The position numbers were made by a program, and so were the translations under genes. Below, one piece after another: positions 10,415 to 22,098 of a DNA stretch of 64,000 nucleotides. How positions within the stretch are numbered: the first letter of the stretch is position 1; each line of letters begins with the position of its first letter. This DNA comes from Pyrenochaeta sp. MPI-SDFR-AT-0127 (taxonomy: Eukaryota > Ascomycota > Dothideomycetes > Pleosporales > Cucurbitariaceae): contig JAGTJM010000015.1 in NCBI GenBank assembly GCA_020747015.1, positions 434,001 to 498,000 of the forward strand, in the 5' to 3' direction. The notes beneath the pieces were generated by a model. That model was not told the origin of the DNA, made no database searches, and saw only the letters and a program-made list of their open reading frames with translations.

Positions 10415-12172
10415 CTATTGCCACTTCACTAAACCGTCAACATGCACCTGCAGAGCTATTCTATCTCCACACAAGCCCGCTTGGACGCTGACATTGATCC
10501 CCAACCCACTGCTGCCGACAATGAAGATATCATGTCGCACTTCAGTACCTCGCAGAGCATCATACACATCATTTGGTATCCTTCTCTTCAGCGCTTCCAA
10601 CCAAGAACCGTGAGTCGCATTGTTTGCTGGTGAAACGAAATTCGGTATTACTTTTACCCAATAGTGACATGTTGAACGGTTGAATCCAAATGCGACAGGA
10701 AAGCTTAAGGAGCCTGCATAAGCAGGTGATTGAACTCGAAGTAAAAGCGCACCAAGGAATTCTACTGCATTACTAGGAATACGGAGTTCGTAGGAGCTTT
10801 CATCCCATGATTCTCGTGGATGCACACTGATAATTCGAACAGGCGGTATCCGAAGGGTTGCGACCCTGCGTTTGATGAAGAAACATCGAAAATCTGGCGT
10901 GGTAAAGTCTGGTGGCACAAAGAGTTTCTGTCGAATGTAAATGGTCTTTAGCTGGCCGGTCGGCCAATCATCAATAGGCGTGACGGAACCTGCATCGACT
11001 CGTGCGTACTGCATGCTGCCATCCAGACACTTTAGAGAGATTGCTAGTCGCTGGTTCATTGAATTGCTTGACCGAATCATGGCGAGGATGCCTCTCCGGT
11101 CTTTAGGGTCAGGTAAGAACTCTAATTGGATGCGGAGGCCTATTGGCGTTGACCCTATGGGAAACGTGGAAAGCACATTCTCGCGCTCAATAGAATGACA
11201 ATGGCGAAACTCTATCGGAGCTCGCGCCAGTAACCCTCGGTAGATTGACTTGTCAGATGTTACCGCGCTCCAAGAAAACAACGAGTAGTCATCTGTAGTC
11301 TTCAGGATTTCCTCCTGGAGACGTACAAACGCTTTTTCGCCTTCTCCATACAAGAGCGGCATATGTATGTCGAATATGCCCAGTAAGCAGTATGCCACAT
11401 CTTCTACACGAGTTGATTCCCGGTAGGCTGCCCAGGACATGCGTTCCGCAACCGATACTTCACTTAGTGACCTCTGCTCTTCTAACACATAGATCGGAAT
11501 ACCGGTAACACTGGACAGTTCCTCTAGGAACTCTGCTTTCTCACCCATCAAGGTCCAATCCCGGAAGTAGAACCGACAAACTGCTGGCGCCAGTAATTCT
11601 TGAAGCGTCCAGCCTCTCTTGGCCCAACGGCACGTTTTGAAAGCCTCTTGTGCAATATCGGAAGCGGTTGTGTATCCTCCCCGCTGAGGTTTCTCAATAT
11701 CTCCAAGATACACAATGCAAACTTCGGCATCCCGATACCAGCGGTACATGGAATTGATGGCCTCCTGGAGCTCTGCACTGCTAGACTTGTCAATACAACA
11801 AGTATCTACCCATATATAATCGCATCCCAAGTCTTTGGCTTGCTGTGCTGCTTGGACAATCTTGCTATATCCGTGTCGGTTCATGAGATCCTCTTCGGTG
11901 AGGCTCCCTAGTGATACACCAGAATTACCCCGGATCATTATCTCCATGGCGGCCAGCATAAGGGTCGACTGCTCACCTTGGCTAGTGAACGATGCAGCCG
12001 GTGACGTTGAGTGATCGGATTGGGTCGAAAGAGCCTTGGCTCTGTTGATCCAAACCAGCTCTTGATGGGTGACCTCATCCTGGCCCCATGTATGTGAAAG
12101 AATCGCGTATTTTGGAACTTCATTGTCGTTGAACCACTTCAGTCCAATCGTCTTCGTGTCGATGAGTCGCAT
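10415..12172 (-). CDS. HET (heterokaryon incompatibility) domain protein
   Basis: Single-exon gene of 585 residues from an ATG at 12172. The N-terminus MRLIDT..., then YAILSHTWG, GYSKIVQAAQQA, YIWVDTCCIDK, SSAELQEAINSMYRWYRDA and CIVYLGD give the canonical HET-domain order within about residues 1-170. A following block (RGWTLQELLAP, FYFRDW, WAAYRESTRVEDVAYCLLGIFDIHMPLLYGEG) is typical of HET-E/HET-D-like and similar proteins. The C-terminal ~300 residues show no WD40 or ankyrin repeats and I do not recognise them. HET proteins trigger cell death on fusion of incompatible hyphae, but most paralogues in a genome have no demonstrated role, so the incompatibility function is inference from family. 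Confidence 0.93.
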   Translation of the reverse strand: MRLIDTKTIGLKWFNDNEVPKYAILSHTWGQDEVTHQELVWINRAKALSTQSDHSTSPAASFTSQGEQSTLMLAAMEIMIRGNSGVSLGSLTEEDLMNRHGYSKIVQAAQQAKDLGCDYIWVDTCCIDKSSSAELQEAINSMYRWYRDAEVCIVYLGDIEKPQRGGYTTASDIAQEAFKTCRWAKRGWTLQELLAPAVCRFYFRDWTLMGEKAEFLEELSSVTGIPIYVLEEQRSLSEVSVAERMSWAAYRESTRVEDVAYCLLGIFDIHMPLLYGEGEKAFVRLQEEILKTTDDYSLFSWSAVTSDKSIYRGLLARAPIEFRHCHSIERENVLSTFPIGSTPIGLRIQLEFLPDPKDRRGILAMIRSSNSMNQRLAISLKCLDGSMQYARVDAGSVTPIDDWPTGQLKTIYIRQKLFVPPDFTTPDFRCFFIKRRVATLRIPPVRIISVHPRESWDESSYELRIPSNAVEFLGALLLRVQSPAYAGSLSFPVAFGFNRSTCHYWVKVIPNFVSPANNATHGSWLEALKRRIPNDVYDALRGTEVRHDIFIVGSSGLGINVSVQAGLCGDRIALQVHVDGLVKWQ

Positions 12173-12364
12173 AACCTGTGTTGTGGAATATCCGATTGAT
12201 GAAGATTCCTGGAGTGGGGCTAATAGGCGGGGTGCTCCAGAGACTGTCTAGCACAGATATAGCTAGCTGCTTCTGCGTGCATGAAACCATGCCACTTCTG
12301 TCTATCCATCATGCTGTCGTGAAGATGCTGTTGCTTGTGCTCGCATTGAAGAACTAGGACCAAT

Positions 12365-12933
12365 TCAGAGCCTCGTCTCGTTCATTGTGAACTCAGCCTT
12401 CAACCAAGACGGCGAAGTGATGAAGGGATCGCTTTCAGCACTCTCAGTATAGCTATAACTCGGGCTGAGTTGGTGGCCATGAGTGTTTGGAAGTCGTTCT
12501 CGCTCTATGCCAAGGGCCATAGGGCGCGCCTTTATGTTCTGGCTTCTTGAGACATTCGATGTTGTAGAGGACATGGATTGAAGGCCGATACTTTCAAGAG
12601 ATTCGGCGCGATTCTTCGACCAGGATAGTCGTTTGCATCTTCGACAGAATGCGAGGGCTTTTTTGACTTGTGCTAAGAACTGATTATGCTCCTCACGAGA
12701 AATATCCTGCGTTTAGTTAGAAGCGGAAAATCTTGAGGGTCATATAATCATAATACCCGAGGACCTTTCAAGCTTGACTCTGATGTGTCACTGTCAGCTC
12801 GGCCAGAAAACATGGGCTTGCTCGCTTCCATATCCGTTGAACTTGATCTGGTCGTGAGGCGATCTTTGTGTACAGTTGGCTGAAGAAATTGAAAATTCCG
12901 GACTGTTTCTTTCATGTCAAGCCTCTTGTTCAA
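12365..12933 (-). CDS. Small hypothetical protein, two exons
   Basis: Not a recognised family. Two open stretches, 12757-12933 and 12365-12706, join across a 50-nt intron (donor GTATTA, CTAAC branch, CGCAG acceptor) in phase 0, giving about 172 residues. The product is basic and serine-rich, with a small CRRCKR cluster (about residues 79-84) that could act as a nuclear localisation signal; no zinc-finger spacing, TM helix or signal peptide is apparent. An internal ATG at 12915 (MKETV) could be the true start. The donor is weak, and this could be chance ORFs upstream of the HET gene. Support is limited to the clean branch/acceptor and continuous frame. Confidence 0.4.
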
Positions 12934-15102
12934 ATGGCCAATACTGCCATCATTATATCTTAGCCTACGAGCATAGCACCAGCCCTGACACGGCGTATCA
13001 GCCAGAATGCTCGGAGATCGAGCGCACGCTGAACATGCGCCGAGCGAGCTTGTAGCCTCATTAGGGTGTCACTAACCGGCACAAAGATCCTGCTGTGTTA
13101 TGTCCGACCATACCAATTTCTATCGTAGATAGGAATTCGATCACGCACATGGTGAACGATTGCTTTTCCCGGTCATCTGCGGGACGCCTAACCCTTAGGC
13201 AGCATGGCAGATCCTACGGATATGGCTCGATGGTCTGCGCATACACCCAAACCTGTTCAGGCCACATGGCAATTATGTTCCAAGGTTTCTTCCAATCAGT
13301 AATGTGTGGTGACAGAGCATATCGTGGGCTGTAAATTGATTGTAAGCATTTGTGTCAAACTTGACATGTGAGCATCGGACTTGTACACGAACGCCAAGAG
13401 AGAGTACAGCTTGCTTGGAAAGTCTTGTAGCGTGTTTGCCTTGAATGCAGGTAAGATTAACATAATTGGATATGTGTTGGGAAGGTAGCGAAATGTCAGC
13501 GCTACAAAGATGCATCGGAGTTCGGATTCGGGGACCAAGGCTTCGGATGGGGCTAAAGCGGCGCTGCCTTGTTGGCTGATTGGGTGCCGCCCATCGCTTT
13601 CGATTTCGGGGTTGTAAACTTGCTGAATTTTCTCTTAAATATAAGGGTCGTGTGACGTCACACCCGTGAATGAAATTGAAGGCTGTGTGATACCGAGTTG
13701 GATGTGCGTATCATTGGTGCGCAGGAACTACTGTTGAGGCTAGTGGCAATTTCCATGACCTCGAACACTGTAGGAATAGATGCATCCAATATTTGCTGTG
13801 CAGACGCTGGGTATACAGAATCAATTTTGTCATAGCCATGTGATTATTCTACTCGCGTGTTTGCTAAGCTTTACTTCAAACCGCTGGCCCCAATCAACTA
13901 ATTGTGAGGCTCATGCTCCGAGAATCCCCATGAAACCCTGCGCTCCTGCTGCTGACCACGAGGCTGACCAAGTACTGCGCCTATCCTTGTGCTTATATAT
14001 AGCTGCCATCAGGGCCGTTTCACTAACGCATGTATCTCGAACGCGCAAAAATCAAGACAAAACTTATTACCTCATGTGAAAGAAATATTCTGCCACCTGA
14101 CGCCAAATAGACCAATTGCACGATACCTATGCAAACATGTCCTTTAAGCGGCAGGCGGCGGCACATGGAACGTGAAATAAGGAAAAACACTCGCTTGATG
14201 ATGTTAATGATGATTGGACAAAGTGAGCTTTTTTCGAGAGTTTGATGCTTCATACTTGTTATTGTGCGAGTAATTTCGGGGTGTTGGAAGAAACAACCTG
14301 GTCCTCAGATTTACGCCCTGTTGAGTACACGCCGAGGCTTCTGACCTAACGAGCCTATCTTGCTCCATGTTGGCCATTTCGCGTGGGCTGGAGGCTTGAA
14401 CCCTGAAAAAACGGGTTATCAGGAACTGATATGTATCTCCAACTCAGATAAGAGCGTTGGTTCTCTTCATCGATCAGGGATGTAATTTGTTATCGATACG
14501 GTAAACAGCTCTTCTTGATTTACAATAATCCCAGGTATTGTACAGCCTCGGATCCGGGTTGCACTGTATATTAAACCCCGCGGTTTCATAAGACTGGCAT
14601 GATAAGCATTGGAGTATAGATAGATTACACGGTCGGTGACCAAATGTCGCTTCAGATTGGATGCTAGAAAGTGATACGGTGAGGCTGACGTGCTGTGCCG
14701 TTGTGGCTTGAATAAACGACCCCACGATCATCCGAGATCGCGCGGGACATGTTTAGTTTAGTGGCAGCTAAGCTTGGGAACGTTTACTTGGCTTGTCCTT
14801 GCTTACGTCTCGGCGACCGAACAGCCTCACCGGGAGATGATGATTGCTGACCCCCGAGAGGTCAAACGGTATATCTTCACGGGATCTGCCAGACATCGAA
14901 CTTTCCAAGCTTTTCCTTAAGCATTCTTCCAAGGCTAATCGTTCGCCACTTGGCTCAAGACAACCGCCGATCATTACCCAAGGATTAACGACAGGAAAGG
15001 TACAAGGAAGTCCAGAAAGCTTCCACTAGACAATTCTGAGGAGCAATCAGGAATCTCTCTCAACATTCATTACAAATCTTGTGGTCGCATCAAACTGAGA
15101 TA
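12934..15102. other. Gene-poor region, 2.2 kb
   Basis: Contains only short ORFs lacking motifs. No tRNA or tandem array recognised. One perfect 14-bp palindrome with a CRE core is listed separately. The stretch could hold decayed sequence, but I cannot identify a parent element. Confidence 0.5.
13650..13663. promoter_or_regulatory. Perfect palindrome GTGTGACGTCACAC (CRE-type)
   Basis: A 14-bp perfect inverted repeat centred on TGACGTCA, the full cAMP-response-element site bound by ATF/CREB-type bZIP factors in fungi and animals. It stands alone in a gene-poor stretch, about 1.45 kb from the nearest confident start (15103), so its target is unknown. Confidence 0.35.
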
Positions 15103-16260
15103 ATGTATTCAACGACCGATGATTCTGTACTCGTGGTTGGAGGTGTAGGTTTCGTCGGCTTTCACCTTACCTCGTACTTCGTCAGCAATAAGTCCTTCGC
15201 CAAAGTCCATGTCCTCAGCCGGAACGCGAAATCCAGTAAGAACAACGTCAATGGGGCAGTCTATCACAATGGAGACATTACCAAAGAAGACGATATTCGC
15301 CGTGTTATCGATGAAACCAGGCCTGCTGTGATTATTCACGCCGCATCTCCTTCCCCCGTCACAGGAACAAGCACAGAGTACAAAGCCGTAAATATCCGTG
15401 GCACTGGAAATCTGCTTCGTTGCGCGAAGGACTCAGAGCATGTGCGCGCTTTCATTTTTACTTCGTCATCGACCTTAGCCAAAGGTCCCGAGCATTTGGA
15501 CCTCAATGAAGAGTGCCCGCTAGCGAATGAAGACTCAAATGCTTCAGCATATGCACGCTCTAAGGCGACTGCTGAGCTGCGCGTTTTAGGTGCGAACAGT
15601 CCGCTCCTCGCCACCAGCAGCCAGACTTCATGGAAGGGCCATCTTGCCACTGCGTCTCTACGCTTCCCAATCGTCTATGGTACGCACGACGAAACTACGA
15701 TTCCAGGCTGCTTGAATGCGTTGTCCAAGGGCCAAACAACCATAACACTCGGCCCCGGCGATAATCTCTGGTCCTTCTGCAGTGCATCTAATGCCGCCAT
15801 TGCCCATGTACTGCTTGCTGCTGCCCTCCTTGATCCCACGCCCAAGCCCGAACATCTCGAAGTCCATGGTGAAGCGTTCAACATCAACGACGGCACTCCA
15901 TATCAATTCTGGTCTTTCGCCTCTCTTGTCTGGAAATCTGCTGGCTACTCTCCTTACCCTCCGCCTACTGTGAGACACATCCCAATTCCCATCGCACTAG
16001 CCCTGTCCGTCATTTTAGAGTGGTTGTACTGGATTTTCACTCTAGGACTACAGAGACCATATAATTTGGGAAAGCAGCAAGTAGAGTATGCGTGCTTTAC
16101 ACATACATATAGTATTGAGAAGGCCAGGAACAGGTTGAATTTCAAGCCTAGAGTAAATTTTGAGCAGGAAATGCACAAGGCGGTGCAGTGGAGTTTGAAT
16201 GAGGGCGGCTGGGCCGAGAAGTTGCGAGGGGTGAAGGACTTGAAATTTTCGAAAGCCTAA
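15103..16260 (+). CDS. 3-beta-hydroxysteroid dehydrogenase / sterol C-4 decarboxylase-like SDR
   Basis: A 385-residue single-exon protein. The start is taken at the ATG at 15103; an upstream in-frame TTG at 15079 is not used. The N-terminal Rossmann motif VVGGVGFVGFHL (GxxGxxG), the SDR stretch VIIHAASPSP, TSSSTL and the catalytic Tyr/Lys pair in YARSKATAE identify an extended short-chain dehydrogenase of the 3-beta-HSD family, like ERG26, which acts on C-4 carboxysterols. A single hydrophobic segment near residue 300 (IPIALALSVILEWLYWIF) matches the membrane anchor of that family. ERG26 itself is usually one conserved gene per genome, so this may be a paralogue acting on another steroid or a secondary metabolite. 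Confidence 0.85.
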   Translation: MYSTTDDSVLVVGGVGFVGFHLTSYFVSNKSFAKVHVLSRNAKSSKNNVNGAVYHNGDITKEDDIRRVIDETRPAVIIHAASPSPVTGTSTEYKAVNIRGTGNLLRCAKDSEHVRAFIFTSSSTLAKGPEHLDLNEECPLANEDSNASAYARSKATAELRVLGANSPLLATSSQTSWKGHLATASLRFPIVYGTHDETTIPGCLNALSKGQTTITLGPGDNLWSFCSASNAAIAHVLLAAALLDPTPKPEHLEVHGEAFNINDGTPYQFWSFASLVWKSAGYSPYPPPTVRHIPIPIALALSVILEWLYWIFTLGLQRPYNLGKQQVEYACFTHTYSIEKARNRLNFKPRVNFEQEMHKAVQWSLNEGGWAEKLRGVKDLKFSKA

Positions 16261-16908
16261 GTGCCAGCGTAATCATGAAAAACTGGCAGTCGTTGAAGCG
16301 CCGGGGCCCCGTGACCCTCCATTTTGATTTTTCTGCACTTAGTACTTTAGCACGTTTTGAATTCCGAATCTCATCTTTGTTCCAACCCTTCAAAGACATG
16401 CACACAATGGGTACCACAGAAGCGGGAAAGTAGAACTTTCGTTGTGAACGAAGATTAAGTGCGTGATCGGATTGAAAATGATTATAGATACATGTAAGAT
16501 GCTAAAAGAAAGACCAGAAAAGCGAAAACAAGCGTAAGCATGAATATGCTATGGTGAGTGGTAGGATCCTCGTTGAACAGAGGGATCTAAAACGCGCCGT
16601 CCCATAAGCATTGCCAGAATCGAAAAGTCGAATATATATATGCTTGCTGTTAGTGTGTAGTACGAATCCTGTTGACGAGCGTATTGAAAGTTTATCTCCC
16701 CAATCGATTTTCAGTATTCGCTTCTTGATACGGTGCGCTGGAGGGAATTTGTACCGCCGCGGCTCGTAAGGTGATTTATCGCTCTTTTATAAGCGCCCTT
16801 CAGCCGAAATAATCGATGGTAATCGCAAAAGTGAAGGTCGAACCAAGTTCAATGCGGACAATGCCATACAGATGACCGTCCCTGATGGCGAACGCAGGCG
16901 ATGAATGA
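16261..16908. other. Convergent intergenic region
   Basis: Lies between the 3' ends of the 3-beta-HSD gene and STE2. Nothing coding recognised; it presumably holds both terminators. Confidence 0.45.
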
Positions 16909-18103
16909 TCAAACCTGATCAGTGGCGAAGTCGTGAGAAAAGCCAAATTCGTGACCTGCGTGAATGCCATTGTCTTCTACACGACTCTTCCGTGGCGAAG
17001 GAGTCGCCATGGCGCTCTCAATCTCTTTGCCTTTCGAATAGGTGCTGACGCTCAGACCTCGACTCTTGTCTTGCACGGTAGAGCTTCCGCTGGCCGTAGT
17101 GGATACGACAGATTGATAAAACTCTCGGTGGACGAGCCGTCCAGGAGAGACTGGTCTACTGCCGGCATTTGCGTCATTGACCACGCCAGCCCAGATAGCA
17201 GAAAGAGGGAGGAAAATGCAGACGATTGTGAGAACCTGTGTGCCAAATTCGGGAACAGTCTCGAGGAACTGAAGCGAGGAAAAAATAGCTGGTACGTGTT
17301 AGCTGATAATCTACTTCAAAAGAGGCGGCTGAGCAATACAGACCTGGCACCAACATGGTTTGGCAGCCCATGATGAAAACAATCTGCATAGGGCCAAACT
17401 GAGGCATCTTCAAGCGACGTCGCTGGATGATCGCATATCCCAACTTATATGTAAATACGCAACTGAACAGCCAGATCGAAACAGCCTGCACGACATATGA
17501 GATTGAGACCAGCCTCAAGTGCTGGTCCATAGTCTCGAAAGCAAGGATATGCTTAATATTGTAAATGACCACAGTGGCTTTGTAGCCCAGCGCGATACAG
17601 GCCATGCTCGTAGTGATGACCATGATGACGTATCGCTGCAAGGGCATAGTGGTGACACAAACGACCCAGACTTGTATACTGAGCGAGATCATTATCAAAG
17701 TAGTGACAAGGAGCGTCATGGCGTTGGTTGCAACTGTAGTAGCAATGTCACCAGTTGTAACGCGGCTCCAGTCTCCGGATAGCTGTGAGTATGGATGCCA
17801 CATGCTACCTGTCAGATAGCAGCAAGGCAGGATGCAGCGGACAGCGTTGGAAATCAGACACAGTGCGTTGATGATGAAGATGAACGATCTTCTCTTCTCA
17901 GGCCTAGTTAGCAACAGTAGTACCAGCAATAAAAGGACGGATGCGCCAATCTGGGTGCCGTAGTTGATTGCCAATCGGATACCATAAAGTCTGTAGTGGT
18001 CGAGCTGATCGATGCTAATAATGAAAGTGGAACCGTCCTGGTAGTATAAAGCGACAGATTGCGTCCAAGGGTCAAATTCTGGGAAGGCATCAAGGTCGGT
18101 CAT
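16909..18103 (-). CDS. STE2: STE2-type alpha-factor pheromone receptor (class D GPCR)
   Basis: Exons 17344-18103 and 16909-17288 with a 55-nt intron (GTCTGT..CAG) give 379 residues in frame; the ATG is at 18103 (MTDLDAFPEF). Seven hydrophobic segments start near residue 47. The strongest marker is the third-loop/TM6 block QFGPMQIVFIMGCQTMLVPAIFSSLQ, created exactly by splicing, followed by TM7 FLPLSAIWAGVV, both diagnostic of fungal STE2. The extracellular N-terminus is short. The C-terminal tail (about 90 residues) is hydrophilic, rich in Ser/Thr, as expected for kinase-regulated desensitisation. It would bind the mating pheromone at the plasma membrane and signal through a heterotrimeric G protein to the mating MAPK cascade; STE2 homologues also mediate chemotropism to host peroxidase products in Fusarium. 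Confidence 0.95.
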
Positions 18104-19458
18104 GCTTGTGATGCTTTGAAGATGTGTCGGGGTGACGATACAGTTGAGGTTTGTCGTGCGGCAGGGCAGTGGCTTGAGGGTGGCGCCTCTCAGATGGCAG
18201 TCAGAAAAAATTATCGACAAGATCCAGCCAGTGAATCTAGATCAAGAGACAAAGGGAGTTGCTCTGTTTGCTAAGAAAGCTACTTGTCTGACGATTGGTT
18301 GAGGGTTATGGTTGTTGGTTGAAAGAGTGGAAAGAGCAAGTGGTAGCAAGCGGAAAAGCGAAGGAGCGAGAGGTTTGAAGAATGGAGAGATAAATTATGG
18401 GTTTTGACATACAATATCTAGGGCATGGTGTTGTGTACGTTCTGAAGCCAGGCTTGGATATTTTCACAGCTGGGAGGTAAAATATGCCAGAACAATAGCA
18501 GGTATATCACAGCACGACTCACCCTCTAGCCAGGCAGAAGCATGATAAGACGAACATATGCGAGACAGGCGAGGCTCTTACTATTGTTCTTGAACTTCTT
18601 CACCCGTGCGGCCCGAGGTGCTCGCTTCGGGGAATTCGTTGAGTGACGCGGAACCAATTCGCTTTGCCGTCACTTCCTCCTGTCTCGCAGTAAGTAACCC
18701 AAACCATTCAAGCGCTATGTTGAGACCTCTCGAGAATGCTGTTTGCGGGTTGTCTAGTGATTGCGATGAAATAGCGCAGATTTTCTTACTATTGTTCTTC
18801 GCTTCTCCCGTCCACACTGCGAGACCCTTCAACCGTGCTTCTACAATGCCAAAGCCCCGCCTCTGAACTGGACGCCGATAACTTGCTAGTGCATTGATTT
18901 CCGAGGTTGAAGTTAGGTTCCATAGTAAAATACTCTCAAGTTTGGGGCGAGGAACGAATGGAGCAATGTTGATGGAAATTTGTGAAGCGCCGGCTAAATC
19001 TCGGCTTTCAAGGTACTCTTCCACCAGATGAAGTGATGGCGAGAATCAACATCTTTATCACTAAAACCTTTCACAGCCTACATACTCGATGGCCTCCCTA
19101 TATCCCACTTGAATATTAATGGCGTTGCGACTTCGATTATGAAAGATTCCTCTATTCGTCGCATCGATGATGCTCAGGAGATTGGACAGATATGTCAAGC
19201 CCTGAAACACGTTCTGTGTGGAATTTTCCGAGTCGAGAGCAGAGGACCATGCTCTTCAACGCATCCATGGTGATAAGAGCCCCTAAACTCCTGGATGGCA
19301 CTGTACAAGGTATATGTGTGTTCTCCATGCACCGCGTGAACGGCAAGAGCATTTCTGTGACAACGAATCTAAGCTTTTCCAACAGACAGAGCAACGCTGT
19401 TGAGTGAGGCAACATGAAAAAGTCTCTACTACGATCACGCATGATCTGCGCAATCCAA
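18104..19458. other. Intergenic, 1.35 kb, with one doubtful minus-strand ORF
   Basis: Upstream of STE2 and at the 3' end of the peptide transporter. A 147-codon minus-strand open stretch (18581-19024) opens with GTG rather than ATG, has no recognisable motif and is bounded upstream by stops. It might be the last exon of an unrecognised gene or a relic; support is weak. Confidence 0.35.
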
Positions 19459-21452
19459 TTAAGTATTAACAGCTGTGTCATGTTTGCGGAATAGATACCA
19501 AAACGACACTGAACAGACTCCTAAGGTTCCAGCAACGGATGCGTAGACTATGACTAGCCATGGATCTCGCGCTGCTGGACTGATGGCAATGCCCATCACT
19601 GCTCCTAGGCATGCGCTGAGCTGGACCATGGCTTGCACGACACTTCTCATGTCCTTCGGCGCGTGGCTGTACGCATACTCACTCGCAGTAACTAGACCGA
19701 AGATCTCAGCAATAGCTAGCGCAACATACACTGGCAGCTGTGTCCACACATTGATGTCGTTGGGTATACGGCCGTTGTCCGATGCTGAGCATGCAAGAGG
19801 TGCATTATAGCAAGGGCCGGTGTTGTAAATCAATTTCTGAAGTCCTGATGCGTATGCCATTGCGCCGCCACATATCAAAAAGGCTACGGCGATTCGCTTC
19901 ATAGGACCAAATGCGATGCGGCGTTTGGCCAGAAAGTTGTACAAAGCCTGGATGATGGGGCCGAAGACGACACAAGCCACGCCAGCCATAGCCTGGATCA
20001 TGTCGTTCGGGACACCGTGCAAATTCATCTGGCCGGCTTGTGAGATGAGGTTGTTGTGCATTTGTGTTATGGCAAGATAGAAAAATGCAAACGAGAAGCT
20101 GTGGGAAGATTAGACTTGTCAGTGCAAATGTAGACTGCAAATCAAAGGGGCAAAGGGGTGAAACATACATGACACGGCAGGCAAGTAAACCTTTCTTCAA
20201 CTCATCCACAAAGTTGTCATCCCAGGAAACATCAACTCCGCGAGATTGTCGTTGATAGTTTTGTTTTGCATGGTCAAGATTGAAACCATTCCGAGCTGCC
20301 AAATTCAAAACACGCAACGCTTGGGGAAGGCAGTTCTTCTCTGGGGTTACTTTGACTAAAAGTAAAATCCTATTAGTGATCTACAACGTAAGCCGGTCAC
20401 TGCTAAGGATGAGTTACCGAGTTTGAGGCCAAAAAGAATAAGCAGCGCTGTTGAAATGAACAAGGCTCCAGACGCCATGACATACGAGGTCCAAAACCCA
20501 ACGTGCCGTTCTAAGAAAGTGGCAGGTATTGAGGAAAGAGAAGCAATATTTGTGAACCTTGGATATCGTTAGATTACAAAGATATCGTTGCTTCTGCGAA
20601 GAAGGCTGTTCACCTACCAATAAAATGCGTTGTATAGAAGCTGCAAAGTTCGCGAGCCGTCTACGACTGCGAACTTCCCATTCTTCTGGCGAACCACTTG
20701 AGGCTTGGTCTTTGGTAACTGATCACCTGGACATATCTGTCAGTGCCGGTCATGATATGTTGTAGTCTTCAAGCATGGCGTACCTATGAAGGGTGAGACG
20801 GTTGCCTTGATGGCCCCCACACCTGATCCAATGAGGAACATTGCTGTAATCAAACCTGGGAAGCCTGCTCCACGGTCTAATGCAACTGGCAGTGACGTTG
20901 TGAGCATTACAAGGTTTCCACACAGAGACAAGCTAATTTCAACACACAAGATCAGCTGTGAATGTCGCATACGGGTAGGAATTTCGCCTCAACTTACCAC
21001 AAGCCAAGTAGAAGTGTGTTGTATCGCCCCAGCCAGATGTCTGAAATGAAAGCGAACAATAACGGAGTCAGGAATTGAAAAACGAAGAAGACATTGGATA
21101 TAGCTGTGGCCGTTGACTGCCCTAGACCCAGTGCTCCAGGAACAGTTGGAACGCCTCGTTCATTTTGCATGTAATTTTCTGTCTCAATCGATGCATCAGC
21201 TCAGAGTACTATCTGGTAATGGCGAGTTTTGAATATCTACTCACGCCAGGTAATGACCGTTGAGTAATACCCAAACCTTTCCGCAGCTCCTATGAAGGCG
21301 GCGGTCCAAGCTGCAAACGGCACATGGTCAACGATGTGTGGAAGATCTCGTAGCTCAGCTTCGGTGGCTTCTCGACATTCTGATATGGCTACGTCAGCGG
21401 ACAAGACAGGCCCTTCTTGGCCTTTTTCTGCAACGTTCGCTGTTTTGCCCAT
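19459..21452 (-). CDS. POT/PTR2 family proton-coupled oligopeptide transporter
   Basis: Seven exons on the minus strand: 21245-21452, 20998-21178, 20784-20932, 20618-20726, 20418-20557, 20169-20355 and 19459-20098, all joined in frame, giving 537 residues. Diagnostic segments: AAERFGYYSTVITWQNYMQ (TM1, ExxERFxYY), SDIWLGRYNT, the GVGAIKATVSPFIGDQ motif of fungal PTR2, and ITQMHNNLISQAGQM. The protein would import di- and tripeptides with protons at the plasma membrane. The N-terminal ~45 residues are hydrophilic and cytosolic. Introns are 57-66 nt except the last, which is 70 nt (20099-20168). It is divergent to the methyltransferase gene at 22.1 kb over about 650 bp. Confidence 0.95.
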
Positions 21453-22098
21453 TCTGCGTGAAGCGCGTTGCTGAAGATGATAATCGAATGTGATGGCAAG
21501 ATGCTATGTTGGTAAAGTACACCGTGGCCGGTACAAAATGATTCTGTCTCCTATCCGCTGCAGCAATACACCATGCAGCTTTGATACTTCTTTGAAGAAA
21601 ACCAGGACGATTAACGTCGAGACCATCGATATTGGTGTCCAATCCACGCATGGTGTAATTAGCGTCGAAGGACTATCACAGGACCCACCATGGGTCCAGT
21701 GCCTCAGTTGTATTCATTACAAATACGAGGTTGATTTCCAGGGACGCCTGCGCAGATCATGACTCTACATTGAGAGGTCCGACCCGTGCCAAGATGCTTC
21801 TCAGGATTCGCTCATTGATTGAGGATTTTGTGTGATAAGGTGTCGCTTGGCATCTTCATTAACGATGATCTGCTTGCCAAGAAGCCAAGAGATGGAGAAA
21901 CTGTCTCAAAAGTGCTCTATCCTGCAAGAGGTTTTTGTTCTTATTGATGCCAGCGTGTTCAGGTACGCTTTCTCTATCCCGAGCTTGTTCTAGCTTCGAA
22001 GGAGCCCAGCCGTCAATGCATGTTGTCATCGTCTTGCTTTAGATGAAAATTGACCTCGTGAATTCTAGTTTTCGTTGCACAGCGCATTGTCCGTCCTA
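21453..22098. other. Divergent promoter region, PTR2 and methyltransferase
   Basis: A 646-bp spacer between two divergent starts. Short ORFs only; no recognised motif. Confidence 0.45.

Noticed and set aside
18581..19024. 147-codon minus-strand ORF upstream of STE2
   Set aside because: Opens at GTG, is preceded by stops, lacks motifs and convincing splice sites; kept only as a note in the intergenic entry.
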